Shown: positions 7,828 through 15,103 of the stretch, in pieces
Layout of the letters: each line of letters starts with the position of its first letter
Position numbering within the stretch: position 1 is the stretch's first letter
Assembly (NCBI RefSeq): GCF_036127095.1
Contig: NZ_CP108006.1
Location: 4,827,501 to 4,891,500 of the forward strand
Reading direction: 5' to 3'
Source of the DNA: Streptomyces sp. NBC_00335
GTDB lineage: Bacteria > Actinomycetota > Actinomycetes > Streptomycetales > Streptomycetaceae
DNA: 64,000 nt
Translations under genes and position numbers: made by a program
Notes under the pieces: generated by a model
The model's database searches: none
Seen by the model: the letters and a program-made list of their open reading frames with translations, nothing else
What the model was told of the DNA's origin: nothing

Positions 7828-7865
7828 ACCCGTTCGGCAATTCCCCCGCGGATCGCCGAACGGGT
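7828..7865. terminator. Leader hairpin between afsR and afsS
   Basis: Perfect 11-bp arms ACCCGTTCGGC (7828-7838) and GCCGAACGGGT (7855-7865), 16-base loop. It may end afsR transcripts or form a 5' untranslated structure on afsS mRNA; the stem ends 24 bases before the afsS start codon, leaving the ribosome-binding site free. Confidence 0.6.
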
Positions 7866-7927
7866 GGTCTTGCAGACGACCCTGGTGCCCCCCGACACGT
7901 CGAGTCGATGAACCCCATCCTGGTGGA

Positions 7928-7949
7928 TGGCGATAAACGAACGATGAAC
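7928..7949 (-). promoter_or_regulatory. Tandem 11-nt direct repeats in the afsS promoter (AfsR/PhoP-type box)
   Basis: On the minus strand two abutting 11-mers, GTTCATCGTTC (7949-7939) and GTTTATCGCCA (7938-7928), share GTTYATC at the start. PhoP boxes of Streptomyces are 11-nt direct repeats beginning GTTCAYC, and in S. coelicolor AfsR and PhoP compete at the afsS promoter. Another GTTCATCGACT lies about 20 bases further downstream. Confidence 0.6.
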
Positions 7950-7977
7950 GCCTCGTTCAGCGTCCCCGGCCTGCGCC

Positions 7978-10900
7978 TCAGGCGGCGATCTCCGCCGCCA
8001 GCAGCGCCCGCACCTCGGCCAGTTCCGGCGACCCCAGCTGCGTGAACACCACCTCGGCGTCCCGCCAGCACACCCGCGCCCGGTCGCGCTGCCCCAGCTG
8101 GCGCAGCGCCCTGCCGAGCACGGTCAGCACCCTGGCGCGATTCCACTCGCCGCCGATCCCCCGCAGGGCGATGGCCTGTTCGGCGTGCGAGGCGGCCAGC
8201 GTGGGCCGGCGCGCCGCGAGGTGGACCATGGCGAGCCGGAAGTGCGTCACGCCCTCCCACAAGGGCTGCCGGTTCTCGTGGAACAGGGCGAGCGCGTCGG
8301 TGAGCTGGGAGTGCGCCTCCGAGAGCCGCTCGGCCTTCGTGAGGGCGATGCCCAGCGCGTAACGGCCGTTGGCCAGGCGCAGGGTGAGCCCCATCCGGTC
8401 GTAGATGGCGATGCCCTGCTCGGCGAGCTCTATGGCGCTGGCGAGCCGGCCCTGCTCCACGTGGATGCGGGAGAGGTTGCACAGGGCGCTGGCCTCGCCG
8501 ACGTGGTTGGCGTCGGCGCGGAAGTTCGCGATGGCCTCCAGCAGGTACCGCTCGCCGTCGTCGTAGCGGCCCTCGTAGATGGCGATGATGCCCCGGTCGT
8601 TGGGCGCCCAGCAGCTGGGCAGCAGATCCCCGGCGGTGCGGGCGAGCACCATGGCGCGGCTGGCCTCGGCATCTGCCTCGGCGAACCGCCCCGCGACCAG
8701 GTGGGTGTTGGTGAGCGTGGTGCGGGCGCGCCCCTCGGCGTACGGGTCCTTCGCGGCCTCTGCCGCGTCGCGCAGCGCCGTCGCGGCCGACTCGTACTGC
8801 TTGGAGTTGGCACCCGACTCGGCGAGGTCCTTGGCCGCCCACAGCAGGTCCACGGCCCGGCGCAGCAGGTCCTCGCGCCCGGTCGTGCGTACGGAGGCCT
8901 GCCGTACGCACGCCAGCAGCGGGTCGGCTTCGGCGTACAGCCAGTCCTGGGCGGAATGCGGCTCGGTGAAGACCAGGCCGGGGTGGCGGGTGGCCGACAG
9001 GTGGGCCACGAGCCGGTCGCCGGGCCGCTCCAGGCCGTACACCCCGGCGGCGGTGGCCAGGTAGAAGTCCAGCAGCCGGTCGAGGGCGGCGTCGCGCGCG
9101 CTCGGCGGCTGCTCGTCGCGCTCGGCGCAGGCACGCGCGTAGAGGCGTACGAGGTCGTGGAAGCGGTAGCGGCCGGGCGCGGCCGATTCGAGGAGGGAGC
9201 AGTCCACTAAGGCTTCGAGCAGGTCCTCGGTGTCGTGCTCCGGCCGGTCGAGTACGGCGGCTGCCGCCGCGAGGGAGATGTCCGGCCCGTCGGGCAGCCC
9301 CAGCAGGCGGAACGCGCGCTGCTGCGCGGGCTCCAGCTGCCCGTAGCCCAGCTCGAAGGTGGCCTTGACGGCGAGGTCGCCGGCCTGGAGCTCGTCCAGG
9401 CGGCGGCGCTCGTCGGCGAGCTTCGCGGCGAGCACGGACACGGTCCAGGTGCGGCGGGCGGCGAGCCGGGAGGCGGCGATGCGGATGGCCAGCGGCAGGA
9501 ACCCGCAGGCGCCGACCACGTCGAGGGCGGCCTGGCGCTCGGCGCCGACCCGCTCGGCCCCCACGATCCGGGTGAACAGCTGGAGCGCCTCGTCGGGGCT
9601 CATCACGTCGAGGTCGACGAGGTGCGCGCCGGCCAGGCCGGCCATCCGGACCCGGCTGGTGACGAGGGCGGCGCAGCCCGCGGTGCCCGGGAGCAGCGGG
9701 CGGACCTGGGCCGCGTCGCGGGCGTTGTCGAGGAGGACCAGGACGCGGCGACCGTCGAGCGTGGAGCGGTAGAGCGCGGCCCGTTCGGCGGGGGAGTCGG
9801 GGATGGAGGTGTCGGGGGTGCCCAGCGCGCGCAGGAAGGAACCGAGGACGGCTTCGGGCTCGGCGGGGCGGGCCTCGGTGCCCTGGAGGTCGACGTACAG
9901 CTGCCCGTCGGGGAAGTGCGGGCGGGCGGCGTGCGCGACGTGCACGGCGAGGGTGGTCTTGCCGACGCCGCCGATGCCGGCGAGGGCGGACACCGCCATC
10001 ACCTGGCCCTCGGCGCCCGTGAGGATCTGGCCGAGGTCCCGGACGAAGCTGGTGCGGCCGGTGAAGTCGGAGACGGTGGCGGGCAATTGGGCGGGTCTCA
10101 CGTGTACGGGCGCTGCGGCCGGTGCCGGGTCTTCGGCGCGGGCCAGCTCGGAGTCGGCCCGCAGGATGCGCCGCTGGAGCTCGGCGAGTTCGGGGCGCGG
10201 GTCGACGCCGAGTTCGTCGGCGAGGAGCCGGCGGGTGTCGGCGTACACGGCGAGGGCCTCGGCCTGGCGGCCGCTGCGGTAGAGGGCGAGCATCAGCAGC
10301 TCGCGCAGCCGCTCCCGCAGCGGGTGGGCGGCGGTGAGCGCGGTGAGTTCGGAGACGGCCTCGGCGTGGTGGCCGAGCTCCAGGTCCAGGTCGAGGCGGC
10401 TCTCCAGCAGCTGGAGGCGCCACTCGGCGAGCCGGGTGCGTTCGGTGTCGGCGTGCGGCCCGGGTACGCCGGCCAGCGGTTCGCCGTCCCATACGTCCAG
10501 GGCGCGGGCCAGCAGGGTACGGGCGAGCGCGCGGTCGCCCTTGCCGGCGGGGGTGGCGTCGCTCTTCCCGGCGCTGGTGCCGGTGCCGGTGGTGGCGCTG
10601 GTGCCTGCGGCGGTGCTTCCGGCGCGCGCGGCCTCGGCGTCGGCGGCGAGGGCCCGGGCGATGCCGAGGTCCAGGGCCTCGGGGTGGGGCAGGCGGATCG
10701 CGTAGCCGCCGGACTCGCTGACGAGGAGCCCCGGTTCGAGGATCTTGCGCAGGCGCGAGGCGTACGTACGGATGGTCGCGAGGGCCTGCTGCGGCGGGTC
10801 CTCGCCCCAGATGGCGTCGATGAGCTCGGGCGCGGTCACGGTGCGGCCGTCGCGGAGCAGGAGCACGGCGAGCAGGGCCCGCTGCTGCGGGGTCCCGGAG

Positions 10901-11139
10901 CTCAGGGCCTCGCCGCCGCGCCAGGCGCGGATGGGTCCGAGCACGGAGAACCGGTTGCCTCCGGCGGCGGAGGCAGCGGCGGCGGAGGGTGTCGGCGGGG
11001 TCCCGGTGGCGGTGGTGGCTCGGGTCCCGGGTTCCGCGGCGGGCGCTGCTTCGACTCCGGGTTCCGCGGCTGCGGCAATGGCGGTGTCACCGGACTCGGG
11101 GTGGTTCCGCTGGTGCGGGATGGCCGGTGTGCCGTCCAT
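7978..11139 (-). CDS. afsR: AfsR-type SARP global regulator with NB-ARC and TPR domains
   Basis: A 1053-residue regulator. Residues 62-160 are the OmpR-like SARP DNA-binding domain (RFSVLGPIRAW, QQRALLAVLLLRDG, LRKILEP), about 205-335 the BTAD domain. An NB-ARC-type ATPase follows with Walker A GIGGVGKTT (388-396) and Walker B VLVLLD (466-471), and the C-terminal 400 residues are TPR-like helices (RYALGIALTKAERLSEAHSQL). AfsR is phosphorylated by AfsK-type kinases and switches on afsS; afsS lies just downstream here. ATG 11139 has a GGGGGAGA site. Odd features are an Ala/Thr/Pro-rich N-terminal 60 residues and a low-complexity Gly/Thr/Ser insertion at 174-202, making it longer than the 993-residue S. 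coelicolor protein. Confidence 0.92.
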   Translation of the reverse strand: MDGTPAIPHQRNHPESGDTAIAAAAEPGVEAAPAAEPGTRATTATGTPPTPSAAAASAAGGNRFSVLGPIRAWRGGEALSSGTPQQRALLAVLLLRDGRTVTAPELIDAIWGEDPPQQALATIRTYASRLRKILEPGLLVSESGGYAIRLPHPEALDLGIARALAADAEAARAGSTAAGTSATTGTGTSAGKSDATPAGKGDRALARTLLARALDVWDGEPLAGVPGPHADTERTRLAEWRLQLLESRLDLDLELGHHAEAVSELTALTAAHPLRERLRELLMLALYRSGRQAEALAVYADTRRLLADELGVDPRPELAELQRRILRADSELARAEDPAPAAAPVHVRPAQLPATVSDFTGRTSFVRDLGQILTGAEGQVMAVSALAGIGGVGKTTLAVHVAHAARPHFPDGQLYVDLQGTEARPAEPEAVLGSFLRALGTPDTSIPDSPAERAALYRSTLDGRRVLVLLDNARDAAQVRPLLPGTAGCAALVTSRVRMAGLAGAHLVDLDVMSPDEALQLFTRIVGAERVGAERQAALDVVGACGFLPLAIRIAASRLAARRTWTVSVLAAKLADERRRLDELQAGDLAVKATFELGYGQLEPAQQRAFRLLGLPDGPDISLAAAAAVLDRPEHDTEDLLEALVDCSLLESAAPGRYRFHDLVRLYARACAERDEQPPSARDAALDRLLDFYLATAAGVYGLERPGDRLVAHLSATRHPGLVFTEPHSAQDWLYAEADPLLACVRQASVRTTGREDLLRRAVDLLWAAKDLAESGANSKQYESAATALRDAAEAAKDPYAEGRARTTLTNTHLVAGRFAEADAEASRAMVLARTAGDLLPSCWAPNDRGIIAIYEGRYDDGERYLLEAIANFRADANHVGEASALCNLSRIHVEQGRLASAIELAEQGIAIYDRMGLTLRLANGRYALGIALTKAERLSEAHSQLTDALALFHENRQPLWEGVTHFRLAMVHLAARRPTLAASHAEQAIALRGIGGEWNRARVLTVLGRALRQLGQRDRARVCWRDAEVVFTQLGSPELAEVRALLAAEIAA

Positions 11140-11279
11140 CTGGTCTCCCCCCTGCCTTCCATAGGTGTAAGGGCCAGTCTGCCCTGTGTTGCGCGTACAC
11201 GTCAGTCCGTAACGGACCCAGTCCTTACGGATCCGGGCCCCGGTCCCCGCGGATCCCGCATCCCGCCACGCCCAACTAG

Positions 11280-11294
11280 CTGACGGTTCGTCAG
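11280..11294. promoter_or_regulatory. Operator CTGACG-GTT-CGTCAG (site A)
   Basis: A perfect 6-3-6 palindrome. Its left arm also fits a -35 element: CTGACG (11280-11285), 17 bases, then TACCGT (11303-11308), which ends six bases before ATG 11315 and predicts a leaderless transcript. A repressor bound here would cover the promoter. The same palindrome recurs at 38302, 40148 (one mismatch) and 40209. Confidence 0.75.
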
Positions 11295-11314
11295 ATTGAC
11301 GCTACCGTGAGGGC

Positions 11315-12532
11315 ATGGAGACCTTCCCGAAGATCATCTCGGTGGACGACCACACGGTTGAGCCCCCCAACGTCTGGCGGGACCGGCTCCCGTCCAAGTA
11401 CCACGACGTCGGCCCCCGCGTCGTCCGCGCCCCCTTGAAGGAAATGACCTTCCTCGGGGGCAAGTTCGCCCCCGTGATGGGGGCCAAGGGCGACGACGGA
11501 CCGATAGGCGACTGGTGGGTGTACGAGGACCTGCACCGACCCCTCACCCGCCTCGACACGGCCGTCGGCTACAGCCGCGACGAGATCAAGCTCGAAGTCA
11601 TCACGTACGAGCAGATGCGCCCGGGCTCCTTCTCGGTTCCCGACCGGCTCGCCGACATGGACGTCAACCACGTCCAGTCCGCCCTCTGCTTCCCGACCTT
11701 CCCGCGCTTCTGCGGCCAGACCTTCACCGAGGCCAAGGACCGCGAGCTCGGTCTGCTCGGCGTGCGCGCGTACAACGACTGGATGGTGGAGGAGTGGTGC
11801 GGCCCCGAGGCGCACGGCCGCCTCATCCCGCTCACCCTCATCCCGCTCTGGGACGCCCGCCTCGCCGCCGCCGAAGTCCGCCGCAACGCGGCCCGCGGGG
11901 TCCGCGCGGTCGCCTTCTCCGAGATCCCGCCCCACCTCGGGCTCCCCTCCATCCACACGGACGAGTGGGACCCCTTCCTGGAGGCGTGCAACGAGACCGG
12001 CACGGTCATCGCGATGCACATCGGCTCCTCCTCGCGCATGCCCTCCACCTCGGCGGACGCCCCGCCGGCCGTCGGCTCCACCATCACCTTCGCCAACTGC
12101 TGCTTCTCGATGGTGGACTGGCTGATGAGCGGCAAGTTCGAGCGCTTCCCGAACCTCAAGATCATGTACGCGGAGGGCCAGATCGGCTGGATCCCGTACA
12201 TCCTGGAGCGCGCGAACGTGGTCTGGGAGGAGAACCGCGGCTGGGGCGGCGTCGCCGACAAGGTGCTGCGCCCGCCGTCCGAGCTCTTCGCGGAGCACGT
12301 CTTCGGCTGCTTCTTCGACGACGCCTTCGGCCTGAAGAACCTCGACTCCATCGGCGTCGCCAACGTCCTCTACGAGACGGACTACCCCCACTCCGACTCC
12401 ACTTGGCCCAAGTCCCGCGAGGTGGGCGAGGCCCAGATGGGCCACCTGGCCCCGGACGTGGTGGACCGCATCGTGCGCGGCAACGCGATCGACCTGCTGG
12501 GGCTGAGCCCGGAGGGTCTCTGGACGGCCTAG
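11315..12532 (+). CDS. Amidohydrolase family metal-dependent hydrolase
   Basis: A 405-residue TIM-barrel hydrolase of the amidohydrolase-2 (ACMSD-like) group. Metal-ligand candidates are D-H in SVDDHTVEP near residue 12, H in IAMHIGSS near residue 232, and D in YETDYPHSD near residue 354. The N-terminal motif is DxH-like rather than the HxH of most amidohydrolases, as in several actinobacterial members. These enzymes decarboxylate or hydrolyse ring-derived acids and amides; the substrate here is not known. It is preceded by operator site A and probably has no leader. The shared operator links it to the cluster at 38.4-41.4 kb. Confidence 0.85.
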   Translation: METFPKIISVDDHTVEPPNVWRDRLPSKYHDVGPRVVRAPLKEMTFLGGKFAPVMGAKGDDGPIGDWWVYEDLHRPLTRLDTAVGYSRDEIKLEVITYEQMRPGSFSVPDRLADMDVNHVQSALCFPTFPRFCGQTFTEAKDRELGLLGVRAYNDWMVEEWCGPEAHGRLIPLTLIPLWDARLAAAEVRRNAARGVRAVAFSEIPPHLGLPSIHTDEWDPFLEACNETGTVIAMHIGSSSRMPSTSADAPPAVGSTITFANCCFSMVDWLMSGKFERFPNLKIMYAEGQIGWIPYILERANVVWEENRGWGGVADKVLRPPSELFAEHVFGCFFDDAFGLKNLDSIGVANVLYETDYPHSDSTWPKSREVGEAQMGHLAPDVVDRIVRGNAIDLLGLSPEGLWTA

Positions 12533-12542
12533 GGGGGCGGGT

Positions 12543-12567
12543 GGCCCCGGGGGATGTCCCTGGGGCC
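12543..12567. terminator. Hairpin between convergent genes
   Basis: Ten-base arms (12543-12552, 12558-12567) pair with one G-U and a five-base loop, eleven bases after the amidohydrolase stop. Confidence 0.6.
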
Positions 12568-12633
12568 GCGGCTCGTCGGGGTTGCTGCTCTCGGAGGGCG
12601 GTTCGTGAGCCTTTGAGTAGCTCGCTTCCGTGG

Positions 12634-13365
12634 TCAGCCCTGGGCCTGCTGAAGGAGGGTGATCTGCCGTGCGATCACGGCAGGCGGGAAGGCTCGTCCC
12701 TCTTGGCCGTCCGACCCCTTCTTGAACGTCGCAACGGCCTTGCCCGTGCGGACCACCGTGTACTGGGTCACGTGCGGGCCCGCCTCCGTCGGGGCGGTGA
12801 CCTCGAACTGCACGGCTTCGTCTCCGAGGCGCGGGGCGGGAGCGACGGTCACCGTGCCCTTGTAGGGCCCGGCAGGGCCCTCTTGCTCGTAGGACCGGCA
12901 GGTGCTCAGGCTGTCGCGTACCTGCGCGAACGCCTCCTGCGCCCCGGAACCCTCGTACGAGGCGAGCACGGAGCCGCTGCCGTAGAAGTCTCCCTGCCAG
13001 TTGAACATCTGATCAGCCACCGTCGGGGCGGGGGTCACCGGCTGCCGGGCGTTGGCTGCGTCGAGCAGCCGCCCGCAGGCAGGCTCGGACGGCGGCTTGA
13101 TCCTCGGGTCGGCCTTCTTGGGGCGTCGCAGGACGGCCGGGTTGCCGTGCGAGTTCGGGACGTCGGCGTCCGGCAGTGTGGCCGCCATCAGTTGCTGGGC
13201 CGTCAGCCAAAGGCCCGCCGGGGCCGACGGTGACGCCATCGCCGAGACCGCGGTCGGCGCCGGAGTCCCGGGCTCCGATGTGCAGCCGACGGCGGTCAGT
13301 GCGGCGGCGGCCGCCAAGGCCAGGGCCAGGAGCCTGGCGGTCCGTCGCGAGCGGTGCGTGCGCAT
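12634..13365 (-). CDS. Putative lipoprotein, extracellular sensor-like domain
   Basis: A 243-residue secreted lipoprotein. The signal peptide has an Arg-rich start, a hydrophobic stretch (residues 12-26) and lipobox LTAVGC, so Cys28 would be lipid-modified. The mature part begins with a Pro/Ala/Ser linker, then a domain with conserved-looking cysteines (C97, C156) and the pattern ASYEGSGAQEAFAQVRDSLSTC, GDEAVQFEVTAP, YTVVRTGKAVATF. That pattern resembles the PknH-type extracellular sensor fold seen in many actinobacterial lipoproteins. It is convergent with the amidohydrolase and appears monocistronic. No ligand can be named. Confidence 0.8.
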   Translation of the reverse strand: MRTHRSRRTARLLALALAAAAALTAVGCTSEPGTPAPTAVSAMASPSAPAGLWLTAQQLMAATLPDADVPNSHGNPAVLRRPKKADPRIKPPSEPACGRLLDAANARQPVTPAPTVADQMFNWQGDFYGSGSVLASYEGSGAQEAFAQVRDSLSTCRSYEQEGPAGPYKGTVTVAPAPRLGDEAVQFEVTAPTEAGPHVTQYTVVRTGKAVATFKKGSDGQEGRAFPPAVIARQITLLQQAQG

Positions 13366-13396
13366 GAAGCTGTCCCCCGGGTGGTGTGAACGATCA

Positions 13397-13560
13397 GGAG
13401 GAAGCTAGCTGCCGCCGACCCGCCATCACCAGGGGGTTCCACCCGGCGGATGCGCAGACGTCGCGGGCCCGGAGCGGGCTGGTGGTCTCGTTGAACAGGG
13501 CGGGGACGCGGGGGTGGTCCGGGTGCTCGGGCGGCGTCTTCCTGGATGCCGAGCGCGACG
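13397..13560 (-). pseudogene. Gene fragment (LFNETTSPLRARDVC)
   Basis: The minus strand reads ALFNETTSPLRARDVCASAG and then runs out of homology before a stop near 13397. The phrase TTSPLRARDVCEAL is familiar from streptomycete proteins that precede a helix-turn-helix, so this is probably a short remnant of such a gene. There is no start codon or ribosome-binding site. Confidence 0.45.
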
Positions 13561-13745
13561 GGCAGGGGTTGGATGTTCACGCGGTTACCGCCTGCGGCCG
13601 GTCCCCGCTCGCGGCCCGGCACCCGTTTCGCGGCGTCCCGGCCGGTCGTGGACGCGGGGACCCCGGCAGCCACACGGACACTCTGTGTGTCGAGCACCAC
13701 CAGGGTCGGATCCTCTGATCGACGGGCCTTCTCACGGACCTGGCC
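13561..13745 (-). pseudogene. Remnant of an IS5-family transposase
   Basis: One minus-strand frame reads QVREKARRSEDPTLVVLDTQ, continuing SVRVAAGVPASTTGRDAAKR and VPGRERG, which matches the catalytic-core region of IS5-family DDE transposases (VVLDTQSV carries the first Asp). Similarity ends abruptly at GPAAGG and the remaining two thirds of the transposase are absent. No terminal inverted repeats were found, so it is a dead fragment. Confidence 0.7.
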
Positions 13746-13854
13746 GTGCTACTCAAGTACTAGATCCCGATCCCACTCCATGGCGTGATGTGCCGGTGAA
13801 CCTCCCTCGCGAGACTGGAGTCATCACCTGGATCCACGCCAAAGGAGCAGCACC

Positions 13855-14328
13855 ATGTCCGACCAGATCGCGAAGGCCCGCGGCGCCGTCTTCCCGGCGC
13901 TCCGGGGGTGGGGCGTGCGGGCCGCCCGCCCGGCCCTGGCGCTTCCCGTAGGGCTCGCCGGCCTCGTTCTGGGCCTGATCGGCCAGGGGCGGCGGGCCGT
14001 CCGGCTCCAGGCGTGGACCTCCGGAGTCCCGGGCTGGACGCTCCCGCGCATAGCGGCCCGCGCGCTGCTCGGCCTGCCCCTGGACATAGCCGCCTTCGTC
14101 CTGGGCGCCTACTCGGTGTTCAACACCGTCCGCAACCTCGGCTACCCGATCTGGTACGGCACCACCGACTACCACCAGGCCTGGGGCGGCCCGACCCTGA
14201 CCGGCGTCTGGGCGGTGCACGCCTTCGGATGGCTGGCGTGCCTCTACCTGATCGGCTGGATCCTCCGGGGGATAGGCCGCGGCCAGCAGTCGATCACCCG
14301 CAGAGTCGCCGGCGCCTCCGCCGCGTGA
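13855..14328 (+). CDS. Small membrane protein of unknown function
   Basis: A 157-residue protein with predicted membrane segments at about residues 27-46 (ALALPVGLAGLVLGLIGQG), 71-92 (LLGLPLDIAAFVLGAYSVF) and 119-139 (VWAVHAFGWLACLYLIGWI). A conserved-looking stretch NLGYPIWYGTTDYHQAWGGP lies in the loop between the last two. AAAGGAG eight bases before ATG 13855 supports the start. It lies between transposase debris and a toxin-antitoxin pair and is not obviously in an operon. I do not recognise the family with confidence. Confidence 0.7.
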   Translation: MSDQIAKARGAVFPALRGWGVRAARPALALPVGLAGLVLGLIGQGRRAVRLQAWTSGVPGWTLPRIAARALLGLPLDIAAFVLGAYSVFNTVRNLGYPIWYGTTDYHQAWGGPTLTGVWAVHAFGWLACLYLIGWILRGIGRGQQSITRRVAGASAA

Positions 14329-14341
14329 ATCATGCCTGCGG

Positions 14342-14377
14342 AAACGATATCTCTTGACGTCGATCTTGATATCGTTT
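14342..14377. promoter_or_regulatory. VapBC operator-promoter (AAACGATATC/GATATCGTTT)
   Basis: Perfect 10-bp inverted arms at 14342-14351 and 14368-14377 flank TTGACG (14354-14359). With 17-base spacing TAAGTG (14377-14382) can serve as -10. An operator overlapping its own promoter is the usual arrangement for toxin-antitoxin autoregulation. Confidence 0.7.
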
Positions 14378-14420
14378 AAGTGGAAAGGGGCCGGGCGGCC
14401 CCTCACTGAGGAGGTTCGCG

Positions 14421-14660
14421 ATGGCCAGAACCGTGATCGACGTCGACGACGCCCTGCTGGCGGAGGCCGCGGAGCTCTTCGGTACGAAAACGAAGGTGGC
14501 GACGGTGAACGCGGCCCTTCAGGACGTGGTCAACCGGCGCAAGCGGGAAGACTTCCTGAACTGGATCGCCGAGGGCGGACTGCCCGACCTGACCGGCCCG
14601 GTCGAGCCGGCCGCGGAGACCTTCGAGGATGCGGAGCACGTTCGGGACAGGGCGGCATGA
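14421..14660 (+). CDS. vapB: Type II antitoxin, VapB family
   Basis: A 79-residue protein. MARTVIDVDDALLAEAAELFGT followed by KTKVATVNAALQDVVNRRKR is the VapB/DUF2191-type ribbon-helix-helix N-terminus, and the acidic C-terminal half (ETFEDAEHVRD) is the toxin-binding tail. AGGAGG sits eight bases upstream of ATG 14421. Its last bases overlap the toxin start (ATGA), so the two are translationally coupled. The perfect inverted repeat at 14342-14377 is the likely operator bound by the VapBC complex. Confidence 0.9.
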   Translation: MARTVIDVDDALLAEAAELFGTKTKVATVNAALQDVVNRRKREDFLNWIAEGGLPDLTGPVEPAAETFEDAEHVRDRAA

Positions 14661-15073
14661 CCGAGCGCTTCCTGATCGACAAGTCTGCGCTGGCGCGCTA
14701 CCCCAAGCCGGCCGTGCACAAGGTCGTCTTCCCGCTGCACGTCGCCGGAGTCCTTGCCGTGTGCGGGGCCGTGGAGTTGGAGGTGATGTACAGCGCCCGC
14801 TCGAAGGCCGATGCGGAGCGGGTCCGCAAGGGCATGGGCGCCTTCGACTGGCTCCCCACTCCCGACGAGACGTGGGACCGGGCCTTGGACGTGCAGAGAA
14901 AGCTCATCGAGGGGGGCAACTGGAAGGCGCTCTCGCTCCCGGACCTGATCATCGCCGCGACCGCCGAACGGCACGGAGCCACCGTCCTGCACTATGACGG
15001 CGACTACGACATGATCGCCGAGGTCACCGGCCAGCCGATGCGGTGGGTCGTCCCGCGGGGAACGGCCGACTGA
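14657..15073 (+). CDS. vapC: PIN-domain toxin, VapC-like ribonuclease
   Basis: A 138-residue PIN domain. The acidic residues expected to hold Mg2+ are D8 (FLIDKSALAR), E40 or E42 (AVELEV), D96 (SLPDLIIAATA) and D114/D116 (HYDGDYD). VapC toxins cleave tRNA or rRNA at defined sites; the target cannot be predicted. ATG 14657 overlaps the antitoxin stop by four bases. All catalytic positions look intact, so the pair should be functional. Confidence 0.9.
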   Translation: MTERFLIDKSALARYPKPAVHKVVFPLHVAGVLAVCGAVELEVMYSARSKADAERVRKGMGAFDWLPTPDETWDRALDVQRKLIEGGNWKALSLPDLIIAATAERHGATVLHYDGDYDMIAEVTGQPMRWVVPRGTAD

Positions 15074-15103
15074 GGCAGGTCGACTGAGGCCGGGCCGCCA
15101 CCC

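Noticed and set aside
7607..10492. Very long open frame antisense or out of frame to afsR
   Set aside because: It is an Arg/Pro/Ala-rich shadow of the GC-biased afsR codons; AfsR has all expected motifs in the other frame.
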